A DNA stretch of 13,313 bases, taken from contig CAMZDY010000027.1 of NCBI GenBank assembly GCA_947305585.1, positions 1-13,313 of the forward strand, read 5' to 3'. The notes beneath the pieces are model-generated. The model saw nothing but the letters and a program-made list of their open reading frames with translations. It did no database searches and was not told the DNA's origin. Positions 8,040-13,118 of the stretch are shown piece after piece; position 1 is the stretch's first letter, and every line of letters starts with the position of its first letter. This DNA is from an uncultured Verrucomicrobiota bacterium (GTDB taxonomy: Bacteria > Verrucomicrobiota > Kiritimatiellia > RFP12 > UBA1067). The position numbers and the translations under genes are program-made.

Positions 8040-8402
8040 ATGAAAATTAGCGAAATCATGAAGTCAGCCGATTGGAAGGCGGAGAAGCACGTGCCGGTTA
8101 TAACGGCATTGGGGCCGTTTACGTCCGGGGAGGCGCTGGAGGTGGAAGTTGCCGTGGGCAAGGAGATTCCGCATCCTAATACGACCGAGCACTATATTGC
8201 CTGGATTGCGCTCTACTATACGCCGGAAGGCTCGCAACTTCCGGTCGAGCTCGCAAGGGCCGAGTTCGCGGCGCATGGACCCGATATCTTGACCGCGCCC
8301 ATCCTCAAGACTGCCGTGCGCCTGCCCAAGCCCGGCACCTTGCAGGCGGTGGCGTACTGCAACTTGCATGGTGTGTGGGAGTCTGAGCAGCGGGTCGGGT
8401 GA
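8040..8402 (+). CDS. Superoxide reductase (neelaredoxin / desulfoferrodoxin iron-centre domain)
   Basis: This cytosolic non-haem iron enzyme reduces superoxide to peroxide without producing oxygen, using electrons from rubredoxin, and is typical of anaerobes. The 120-residue protein carries the complete iron site: His17 in EKHVP, His45 and His51 in HPNTTEHYI, and Cys107 with His110 in YCNLHGVWES. Glu15 and Lys16 match the EK pair next to the first His that is important in catalysis. The N-terminal rubredoxin-like (Cys4) domain of desulfoferrodoxin is absent, so this is the one-iron class. It is monocistronic, with its own strong promoter and ribosome binding site. A 268-base repeat begins 24 bases after the stop. 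No rubredoxin or peroxidase gene is adjacent. Confidence 0.94.
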   Translation: MKISEIMKSADWKAEKHVPVITALGPFTSGEALEVEVAVGKEIPHPNTTEHYIAWIALYYTPEGSQLPVELARAEFAAHGPDILTAPILKTAVRLPKPGTLQAVAYCNLHGVWESEQRVG

Positions 8403-8425
8403 GAGATTATCGATGCTGGGTTGCT

Positions 8426-8693
8426 TCCACTAAGTTTTTTATAAAAACTTAATGGACATGCGATAAACATTTGACGTATCTTAAAATGAGAATCTTGGTC
8501 AGACCTGAATTCTCATTTTGCAAATGATTGTTTGATATGTCTGAAGCAGGTGAAGTTAGTTGGGAAGAGTATAGTATGAAAGATGCCAGATTTTGGTGAG
8601 GGGTGGTTTTGATTCGTCAAATGGTTGACACTTGCGTCATAAAAGGCGGGGTGGGTGAATGTGCTCGCGGGGGGATGAAATGGGGCGGTAGAG
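8426..8693. repeat. Direct repeat copy A (about 268 bases)
   Basis: This is nearly identical to 10806-11076. The differences are a 2-base A-run indel, a C/T in the palindrome arm, one T/C near 8632 and one G indel near 8653. It starts with an imperfect palindrome (TCCACTAAGTTTTT / AAAAACTTAATGGA). It contains a perfect 11-base inverted repeat, AAAATGAGAAT (8483-8493) with ATTCTCATTTT (8509-8519), and a small GTCAA-ATGG-TTGAC hairpin. It ends in the G-rich motif TGCTCGCGGGGGGATG and GGGGCGGTAGAG. A 20-codon frame at 8537-8599 is identical in both copies but has no clear ribosome binding site. Confidence 0.95.
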
Positions 8694-8767
8694 ATGAGGT
8701 CCGGTTGCTATGGGTATGGGTTGAAAGTTGAAAGTACAAAGGCGAAAGTGTAAAATTCTATGGTGGT
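8694..8767. other. Unique spacer between direct repeat A and promoter unit
   Basis: This short AT/purine-rich spacer contains degenerate GAAAGT iterations (about 8721-8755). No gene or strong signal is seen. Confidence 0.4.
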
Positions 8768-8866
8768 GTGTGGGGTAAGCTTGCCCCTCACCTGCTGGTT
8801 TTACGGGCATTGGGGCAAAAAGGCACGCAACCCCCTTGCGAAAACAGTGAAAATATGATATAATAT
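8768..8866 (+). repeat. 99-base promoter-bearing repeat, copy 1
   Basis: It is equal in length to 9691-9789, with five mismatches by hand alignment (about 95 percent). It contains the dyad GGGGTAAGCTTGCCCC, an inverted pair TTGCCCC (8781-8787) with GGGGCAA, and ends in the promoter. One copy precedes the PIN module and the other the DUF3791/DUF3990 module, so promoter and flank were duplicated together. Confidence 0.93.
8836..8864 (+). promoter_or_regulatory. Extended -10 promoter of the antitoxin-PIN toxin operon
   Basis: TTGCGA (8836-8841), a 17-base spacer, and TATAAT (8859-8864) with TGA just upstream. The leader runs to the ATG at 8887 with AAAGGGTG (8874-8881) as ribosome binding site. 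Confidence 0.83.
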
Positions 8867-8886
8867 ACGACGGAAAGGGTGAAAAT

Positions 8887-9144
8887 ATGCCAGCATTGAG
8901 GACAATTGTGAAGTCTCCGTTTTCTGACACGATGATGGTGCATGTTCCGGAGGAGTACCGTGCGTATTCTTCTCTGGAGGTTATCGTGTTGCCGATAATG
9001 GACGATGAGGTTGAGGCGAGGCCGTTCAAGAAACGCAAGCTGGGCGGATTCGAACCCAAATCGATGTTCGGTGCGCTCAAAGGGAAGGTGTTGATGTCTC
9101 CTGATTTCGATGCGCCGCTGGAAGAGTTCGCGGAGTACATGTGA
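8887..9144 (+). CDS. Antitoxin, DUF2281-like, partner of PIN toxin
   Basis: An 85-residue protein placed directly before a PIN-domain toxin. The C-terminal segment MFGALKGKVLMSPDFDAPL followed by EEFAEYM has the 'G..kG...ms.DFD.PLe.F.eYm' form that I associate with DUF2281 antitoxins of VapBC-type systems. This part normally wraps and blocks the toxin active site. The N-terminal half (about 1-40, with VKSPFSDTMMVHVPEEY) may be an AbrB- or MetJ-like DNA-binding strand pair, but this is not clear. Its stop (TGA) overlaps the toxin ATG by one base. The expected regulation is autorepression of the promoter at 8836-8864. GC content is visibly lower than in the core operon, consistent with acquisition. 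Confidence 0.82.
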   Translation: MPALRTIVKSPFSDTMMVHVPEEYRAYSSLEVIVLPIMDDEVEARPFKKRKLGGFEPKSMFGALKGKVLMSPDFDAPLEEFAEYM

Positions 9145-9521
9145 TGAGTTATCTGCTTGATACGCATACCATACTTTGGTATGTGGATGCGTCGCCGGAA
9201 CTGCCGCTCTCGATTCGCGATTTGATCGATTCTTCGGAATGTTGCTATTCTATTGCGTCGCTGTGGGAAATAGCAATCAAACAAAGCTTGGGCAAGCTGA
9301 ATAAGGCTATTTCCATTCGGGAGTATGCCCGGATATGCAGCATGGCCGGATTTGAAAGATTGCCTATTGTTCCGGAGCATCTTGAGCGGATCAAGACATT
9401 GCCGGACATTCACCGAGATCCGTTTGACCGGCTTTTGATTGCGCAGGCGCAGGAAGATGATTTGACGATCGTGACGCGCGACAGCATCATTCCGCAATAT
9501 CCGGTGCATACTGTTTGGTGA
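9144..9521 (+). CDS. vapC: PIN-domain ribonuclease toxin, VapC family (Sll0205-like subgroup)
   Basis: This is a predicted Mg-dependent endoribonuclease toxin of 125 residues (126 if the GTG at 9141 is used; the TGATG overlap favours ATG 9144). Numbered from the GTG, the acidic PIN residues are Asp7 in YLLDTH, Glu43 in SLWEIAIK, Asp93/Asp96 in HRDPFDRLLIAQA and Asp114 in VTRDS. The motif set (LLDTHTILW, SLWEIAIKQSLGKL, HRDPFDRLLIAQA, then a final 'Y.V.T.W') is that of the PIN_VapC4/Sll0205-like subgroup. All catalytic positions are intact, so it should be active. Toxicity is neutralised by the upstream antitoxin. Substrate (tRNA or rRNA) is unknown. Confidence 0.92.
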   Translation: MSYLLDTHTILWYVDASPELPLSIRDLIDSSECCYSIASLWEIAIKQSLGKLNKAISIREYARICSMAGFERLPIVPEHLERIKTLPDIHRDPFDRLLIAQAQEDDLTIVTRDSIIPQYPVHTVW

Positions 9522-9554
9522 TTGCGCTACTGTCTCCACGCCTTAATTGTGTCT

Positions 9555-9666
9555 CATTGGGGCGTGAGGAGGGGAGGAGTGCGCGCCTAATGAGCGCCCT
9601 CAGCACAACAATCGGCAAATGCCTTTATTGCTCGCGGGGGGATGGAATGGGGCGGTAGAGTGGGGT
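9555..9666. repeat. Dispersed repeat with G-rich tail, copy 2
   Basis: It begins with a relative of the 7676-7708 stem-loop (TTGGGGCG, then GGAGTGCGCGCC). It continues with CAACAATCGGCAAAT (to 9620), a 7-base variable part, and TTGCTCGCGGGGGGATG (9628-9644) then GGGGCGGTAGAG. The segment from CAACAATCGG onward is shared with 12886-12924, and the G-rich part with 8661-8693 and 11044-11076. It lies between the PIN toxin and the next promoter unit. No gene is seen. Confidence 0.8.
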
Positions 9667-9690
9667 GGTGGTACGGGAAAAGGGGGCGAG

Positions 9691-9789
9691 GTGTGGGGTA
9701 AACTTGCCCCTCACCTGCTAGGTTTACGGGCATTGGGGCAAAAAGGCACACAAACCCCTTGCGAAAACAGTGAAAATATGATATAATAT
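9691..9789 (+). repeat. 99-base promoter-bearing repeat, copy 2
   Basis: This is the second copy of the unit at 8768-8866, with five mismatches and no indels. The same dyad (GGGGTAAACTTGCCCC) and promoter are present. Sequence identity stops at the end of the promoter, immediately before the DUF3791 gene. Confidence 0.93.
9759..9787 (+). promoter_or_regulatory. Extended -10 promoter of the DUF3791-DUF3990 operon, likely leaderless
   Basis: TTGCGA (9759-9764), a 17-base spacer, and TATAAT (9782-9787) with TGA upstream. The ATG at 9796 is only eight bases after the -10 hexamer, where transcription itself should begin, so the first mRNA codon would be at or next to +1. Confidence 0.82.
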
Positions 9790-9795
9790 TCAGTA

Positions 9796-10059
9796 ATGCC
9801 AATCGACATCAGCCACAATCGCGAGATTCCGTCCGCGCAGGATATGTGCGCGGCGGTAGCTTTTGTCGCGTTTTGCCTCGAAAACTACAAATCGCGGCAT
9901 GCGCTGTCCGGGGAGGAGGCGGCCAGGATTTTCGGTCGTTACGGGGTGGGGGATTATCTGCTCGAGGGATATGATATTCTTCATTCTTTCGGCGAGCGGC
10001 AGATCCTTGACGACATCGACCGGTTCATCGAAGTGCGCAAGCAGAAGGAGGCTCGATGA
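9796..10059 (+). CDS. DUF3791-like small protein (probable antitoxin)
   Basis: An 87-residue protein with the DUF3791 pattern: FVAFCLENYKSRHALSGEEA, then IFGRYGVGDYLLEGYDILHS, then ILDDIDRFIEVRK. In this family 'Y.v.dYl.e.Yd.LH..g...i..di' is the hallmark. Such genes commonly sit directly before DUF3990 genes, as here (four-base ATGA overlap at 10056). The upstream promoter leaves essentially no leader, so either the mRNA is leaderless or translation starts at the internal ATG at 9844. The internal start would trim 16 residues that lie outside the conserved part and has a weak AGGA-like sequence upstream. The antitoxin role is inferred from position and small size. Confidence 0.82.
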   Translation: MPIDISHNREIPSAQDMCAAVAFVAFCLENYKSRHALSGEEAARIFGRYGVGDYLLEGYDILHSFGERQILDDIDRFIEVRKQKEAR

Positions 10060-10550
10060 CAGTCTATCATGGCGGTCTTACTGAGGTGCGGAATCCCGAA
10101 ATCCGGCGCGGCGGATATGTCGGCGACTTCGGAATCGGCTTTTACGTAACTTCGTCCCATGAACAGGCCACGCGATTCGTCTGGCTCAAAGGCGGGCGCG
10201 AAGACAAGACGTCCGGTGTCGTTTCCGTTTACGAACTCGACGAGCGCCTCTTCTCCGGCGATTTCAAGGGGCTGGCGTTCGACGCTCCGACGCGAGAGTG
10301 GGCGCAATTCGTTTCCGCCAACCGCAAACGTCCGAGTTTCAGCCACGATTACGACTACGTGCGCGGGCCGGTGGCGAACGATCAGGTCTATACCGCGTTT
10401 GCGTTGTACGAAGGCGGCATCCTGACCTTCGAAATGCTGATCGAACAGCTCAAGACGCGCAGGCTCTTCGACCAGATACTCTTCCATACCCAGGCGGCGC
10501 TCGGATGCCTCAAGTTCATTCGTTCGGAGGTCGTTACATGGCGGAAATAA
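10056..10550 (+). CDS. DUF3990 family protein (suspected ADP-ribosyltransferase-like toxin)
   Basis: A 164-residue protein matching DUF3990: VYHGG at residues 3-7, GDFGIGFYVT at 23-32, EQATRF, VSVYELDE, a central WAQFVSANR, GPVANDQVY at 104-112, and a C-terminal LIEQLKTRRLFDQILFHTQAAL. The order His5, Tyr30, then an acidic/ND site resembles the H-Y-[E/D] layout of PARP-like ADP-ribosyltransferases. From memory the family is placed in or near that fold, which is unverified. It is preceded by DUF3791 (ATGA overlap) and overlaps a third small gene by 13 bases. A toxin role, perhaps NAD-dependent modification of a cell target, is inference from fold and operon. Confidence 0.85.
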   Translation: MTVYHGGLTEVRNPEIRRGGYVGDFGIGFYVTSSHEQATRFVWLKGGREDKTSGVVSVYELDERLFSGDFKGLAFDAPTREWAQFVSANRKRPSFSHDYDYVRGPVANDQVYTAFALYEGGILTFEMLIEQLKTRRLFDQILFHTQAALGCLKFIRSEVVTWRK

Positions 10551-10753
10551 ACCAATCGAATCTTCATCTGATCCTCCATTGGAAGACTGCCGGCATGGCC
10601 GAATTGTGGGCGCGCGACCTTGGCATATCGCCGCTCGCCGCCCTCATGCGCCTCTACTCGACCGACTTCTACCGTCGCCTCGAAGACGAGTCCACCAAAC
10701 TTTGGACCAACAGTCCGGAGCAGCTCTACATCCTTTTCCGCCACGCCGCCTAA
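10538..10753 (+). CDS. Small third gene of the DUF3990 operon, possible second antitoxin
   Basis: A 71-residue protein starting at the ATG at 10538, inside the DUF3990 3' end, with GGAGG (10526-10530) seven bases upstream. That spacing strongly supports translation. The sequence looks alpha-helical: an N-terminal helix with a LHLILHWKTAGMAELWARD segment, then ISPLAALMRLYSTDFYRRL, then EDESTKLWTNSPEQLYILF. The pattern 'A...fY.s..y..LeD..TkLw..Sp..ly.l' recalls small conserved proteins beside DUF3990 genes, but I cannot name the family. It may be a co-antitoxin or an accessory specificity factor. It ends 52 bases before direct repeat copy B. Confidence 0.75.
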   Translation: MAEINQSNLHLILHWKTAGMAELWARDLGISPLAALMRLYSTDFYRRLEDESTKLWTNSPEQLYILFRHAA

Positions 10754-10785
10754 GCCCGGATCATCGAGCTTGCGGACTTCAAGCC

Positions 10786-10839
10786 CCTTGCGTGAGCAAG
10801 GAAGGTCCATTAAGTTTTTTATAAAAAAACTTAATGGAC
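10786..10839 (+). terminator. Two stacked hairpins after the DUF3990 operon, possible terminator
   Basis: CCTTGC-GTGA-GCAAGG (10786-10801) is a perfect 6-base stem. It is followed by a perfect 16-base palindrome whose arms are 10805-10820 and 10824-10839, with loop ATA. Each arm carries a run of six T or A, so the structure could end transcription from either side, though no separate T-tract follows it. Confidence 0.45.
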
Positions 10840-11076
10840 ATGCGATAAACATTTGACGTATCTTAAAATGAGAATCTTGGTCAGACCTGAATTCTCATTT
10901 TGCAAATGATTGTTTGATATGTCTGAAGCAGGTGAAGTTAGTTGGGAAGAGTATAGTATGAAAGATGCCAGATTTTGGTGAGGGGTGGTTTTGATTCGTC
11001 AAATGGTTGACACTCGCGTCATAAAAGGCGGGGTGGGGTGAATGTGCTCGCGGGGGGATGAAATGGGGCGGTAGAG
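10806..11076. repeat. Direct repeat copy B (about 271 bases)
   Basis: This is the second copy of 8426-8693, with the differences listed there. In this copy the leading palindrome is perfect. The internal AAAATGAGAAT / ATTCTCATTTT hairpin and the G-rich TGCTCGCGGGGGGATG end (11044-11060) are retained. Homology stops at GTAGAG on the right; the flanks differ. Confidence 0.95.
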
Positions 11077-11303
11077 GGAGGGTGATAGGTGGCAGAGGAC
11101 AGGAGGAAGGGGGATTTCGCGGTGTTTAGGGCGCAAATTCAAAGTTGTACTTGGAAAATGAGCTTCAGTTTTTCCATACTGTCTCCTTTCTTTGGTGCAC
11201 ACTCCGCCCTATTATGTACCTTTTTTGCGGTAGTAGGGGCGAAAGGGGGCTATAATTACAAATAGCTGGCATAAAAGAAAATTAAACTTTTTTAGAAATA
11301 CTA
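11077..11303. other. Gene-free AT-rich region upstream of hipBA
   Basis: No gene is seen. CGCCCTA (11205-11211) and TAGGGGCG (11234-11241) could pair with one bulge around a T-rich loop. From about 11252 to 11332 the sequence aligns with 13189-13271, sharing TTACAAA, ATAAAAGA/TTAAAAGA, AATTAAA and a T-run, so the promoter regions of hipBA and the gene at the window end are related. Confidence 0.55.
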
Positions 11304-11332
11304 TTTACAAAATCGGGAAAATATGGTATAAT
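11304..11332 (+). promoter_or_regulatory. Extended -10 promoter of hipBA
   Basis: TTTACA (11304-11309), a 17-base spacer, and TATAAT (11327-11332) with TGG upstream. Transcription should start near 11339, giving a leader of about 45 bases that contains the inverted repeat at 11357-11372. Confidence 0.85.
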
Positions 11333-11356
11333 ATTAGGTAGTTCATCTAAAAATAG

Positions 11357-11372
11357 CGGCAAGGTATTGCCG
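11357..11372 (+). promoter_or_regulatory. Perfect inverted repeat in hipBA leader, candidate HipB operator or hairpin
   Basis: CGGCAA-GGTA-TTGCCG, with 6-base arms and a 4-base centre. It lies 25 bases after the -10 and 12 bases before the hipB start. HipB proteins bind inverted repeats at their own promoters, so autorepression is the natural reading; an RNA hairpin just before the ribosome binding site is the alternative. Confidence 0.55.
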
Positions 11373-11384
11373 TAAAGCGGTGAA

Positions 11385-11726
11385 ATGCAAAGTATCGACT
11401 ATATATTGCCTTTAACTACGCCGGTGGATGCGCTCGGCAAGTTGGGGGCGCTGGTGCTCAAGGCGCGGCAGCGCGAGGGCTGGACCCAGGCGGAACTGTC
11501 CGCCAAATCGGGCGTGCCCAAAACCACCATTTCGCGGTTGGAGCGCACGGGGTTGGCGGCCACCGACGCGCTATGCAAGGTGCTGTTTGCATTGAACATG
11601 CTGGAGGGGGCGAATGATTATTTGAAGGAGCAATTGCGGCTCGTTGCCGTTCCCAAGACGTTGTTCGGCGCCGAAGCCGACCCGCGGCCGATCCGCCGCG
11701 TCCGCCATCGCAAGGAGGACAAATGA
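11385..11726 (+). CDS. hipB: HipB-type antitoxin, XRE-family DNA-binding protein
   Basis: A 113-residue protein with a Cro/CI-type helix-turn-helix at about residues 21-71: LGALVLKARQREGWTQAEL, then SAKSGVPKTTISRLERTG, the recognition helix. The arrangement directly before hipA with an ATGA overlap is that of HipBA modules, in which HipB sequesters the HipA kinase and represses the operon. The start follows GCGGTGAAATG (weak ribosome binding site). A basic tail, IRRVRHRKEDK, follows the DNA-binding domain and may contact HipA or DNA. The likely operator is the inverted repeat at 11357-11372. GC content is higher than in its AT-rich promoter region, close to the host core. Confidence 0.9.
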   Translation: MQSIDYILPLTTPVDALGKLGALVLKARQREGWTQAELSAKSGVPKTTISRLERTGLAATDALCKVLFALNMLEGANDYLKEQLRLVAVPKTLFGAEADPRPIRRVRHRKEDK

Positions 11727-12874
11727 ATCTGCGCGTGAAACTCGATTTCGGCGGCGGTCGCGCGCCGATGGCAGTGGGCATGCTGTCGGAGGTGGGGCGG
11801 GAGCTTATATTCGAGTTCGAGGAGGAGTTTGTCGCTTCGGGCCTTAACTTGGCGCCGTTCCGTCTGCCGCCAAGTCCCGGGCCGAAGTTGTTCGCGCACC
11901 ATCCGGGACTGGAGACGTTCGGACTCTTCGAGGATTCGTTGCCGGATGGGTGGGGCCGCATGATTGTCGACCGTATGTTCAAGGAGCGACACGGCAGGAA
12001 GCCGACCATAGCGGAACTCCTTGCCTGCGTGGGCGCCAATGGCCGGGGGGCGTTGACATACGAGCCGGCCGAAGAAGATTTGGACGGGAGCGCCGGCGAG
12101 TTCGATCTGGTGCGGCTCGCCGAAGCGGCAATGGCGGCGGAGGCGTCGGTTGCGGCTGAAACGCTGGCCCGGCTGGCCAAGGCGGGCGGCAGTTCCGGAG
12201 GGACCCGTCCCAAGGCGTACGTGGGCTACAATCCGGAAACCGGCCGGTTTTGCGCCGATCGGCTCGAGTTGCCGCCGGGGTTCGAGCATTGGCTCGTAAA
12301 ATTCAACACCAGGAGCGACGGCCCCGAGGCGGGCGAGAAGGAATTCGCCTATTACCGGGCGGCAATGGCGGCGGGGGCCGATATGGAGCCGTGCCGATTG
12401 GCGGAGACCTCGGCAGGCCGCTTTTTCATGACGCGCAGGTTCGACCGCACCAAGGATGGCGGCAGGTTGCATATGGCCAGCGCCGCCGGATTGTTGCATG
12501 CCGATTTCCGGATTCCCGGCGAAGATTACGCGCTGTTGTTCCGGTTGACGGATGCGCTGACGCGCGACTATGGCGCCAAAAAGGAGCTGTTCCGGAGGGC
12601 GGCGCTGAACGTGTTGGGACACAATCGCGACGACCATTTGCGGAATTTCTCGTTTCTGATGGATGCGCAAGGCAAATGGACGTTGGCGCCGTTTTACGAT
12701 TTCACCTGGGCGGAGGGGCCCAACGGATGGCAGACGCTGTCGGTGGCGGGCGAGGGGTGGGATCCGGGCGTTGCCGATTTGGTGCGGCTGGCGTCACAGG
12801 TGGGGCTGGACGGTAAAACCGCTAAGGAAATTGTAGAACAGGTACAGTGTGCGCTGCGAGGAGCGCAGCTCTAG
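11723..12874 (+). CDS. hipA: HipA-type serine/threonine kinase toxin
   Basis: HipA kinases phosphorylate aminoacyl-tRNA synthetases (GltX in E. coli), halting translation and producing persisters. The 383 residues include the N-terminal HipA subdomain with LFEDSLPDGWGR (68-79). The phosphate-loop motif GGSSGGTRPKA (155-165) carries serines that could be the autophosphorylation site. LVKF supplies the ATP-binding Lys193. The catalytic loop is GHNRDDHLRNFSF (299-311), and the metal-binding Asp326 is in PFYDF. All kinase residues are intact. AAGGAGG (11712-11718) precedes the ATG. The last four codons and the stop lie inside a dispersed repeat (from 12860), so the native C-terminus seems to have been replaced; many HipA proteins run somewhat longer. 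Confidence 0.92.
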   Translation: MNLRVKLDFGGGRAPMAVGMLSEVGRELIFEFEEEFVASGLNLAPFRLPPSPGPKLFAHHPGLETFGLFEDSLPDGWGRMIVDRMFKERHGRKPTIAELLACVGANGRGALTYEPAEEDLDGSAGEFDLVRLAEAAMAAEASVAAETLARLAKAGGSSGGTRPKAYVGYNPETGRFCADRLELPPGFEHWLVKFNTRSDGPEAGEKEFAYYRAAMAAGADMEPCRLAETSAGRFFMTRRFDRTKDGGRLHMASAAGLLHADFRIPGEDYALLFRLTDALTRDYGAKKELFRRAALNVLGHNRDDHLRNFSFLMDAQGKWTLAPFYDFTWAEGPNGWQTLSVAGEGWDPGVADLVRLASQVGLDGKTAKEIVEQVQCALRGAQL

Positions 12875-12924
12875 ACCGACGAGCGCAACAATCGGCAAAT
12901 ACCCGTGGTGCTCGCGGGGGGATG
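12860..12924. repeat. Dispersed repeat with G-rich tail, copy 4, overlapping the hipA end
   Basis: Bases 12860-12886 match 7888-7914 at 26 of 27 positions. From 12886 it matches the PIN-downstream copy (CAACAATCGGCAAAT), then GTGCTCGCGGGGGGATG (12908-12924). CGAGCGC (12880-12886) can pair with GTGCTCG (12908-12914), with one G-T pair, giving a stem-loop. A second hairpin, GCTGCG-AGGAG-CGCAGC, spans 12853-12869. Confidence 0.82.
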
Positions 12925-12998
12925 GAAGGGGGAGGGAGAGGAGGAGCGGTGAGTGGGTGAGTGAGGAAGTGGGGAGTGAGGGGGTGGGTGTTTTGGGC
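12905..12998 (+). other. G-rich, strongly strand-asymmetric tract with quadruplex motif
   Basis: Almost no C occurs on the plus strand for about 80 bases. Bases 12971-12997 fit the canonical four-tract pattern: GGGG, 5-base loop, GGGGG, 1-base loop, GGG, 6-base loop, GGG. Degenerate GTGAGT iterations lie just before it. No gene is seen. Confidence 0.6.
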
Positions 12999-13037
12999 AT
13001 ATTTTGCGAAGTGATACCAGATTTTCAAAATTACCAC

Positions 13038-13077
13038 TTGACTTGATACAGTATTGTATGATACAATATTGCATCAA
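13038..13077 (+). promoter_or_regulatory. Promoter overlapped by a 35-base imperfect dyad (candidate operator)
   Basis: TTGACT (13038-13043), an 18-base spacer, and TACAAT (13062-13067) with TGA upstream. The arms 13043-13059 and 13061-13077 are inverted repeats around G13060 with 15 of 17 positions paired; the core is ATTGTAT-G-ATACAAT. A repressor bound here would cover the promoter. No gene of reasonable length begins just downstream. Confidence 0.6.
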
Positions 13078-13118
13078 ACGTCGTTCACATTTCTCGGCAG
13101 TGCACGCAATCGAGCGCT

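Noticed and set aside
8537..8599. 20-codon plus-strand frame in the direct repeat (also in copy B)
   Set aside because: It is identical in both copies, but so is the surrounding DNA, so there is no evidence of coding selection; no clear ribosome binding site.
8637..9539. A 300-codon minus-strand frame opposite the PIN module
   Set aside because: It runs antisense to two well-supported genes and through the promoter repeat; its protein is a reverse reading of repeats and coding DNA with no family motif.
8426..11076. A composite transposon bounded by the 270-base repeats
   Set aside because: The repeats encode no transposase, have no terminal inverted repeats and no visible target-site duplication.
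11221..11256. A second hipBA promoter using TATAAT at 11251
   Set aside because: The nearest -35-like sequence (TTGCGG, 11225-11230) is 20 bases away and there is no TGn extension.
8426..12924. A CRISPR array
   Set aside because: Repeats are few, long, irregularly spaced and separated by genes; there are no regular short repeats with unique spacers and no cas genes.
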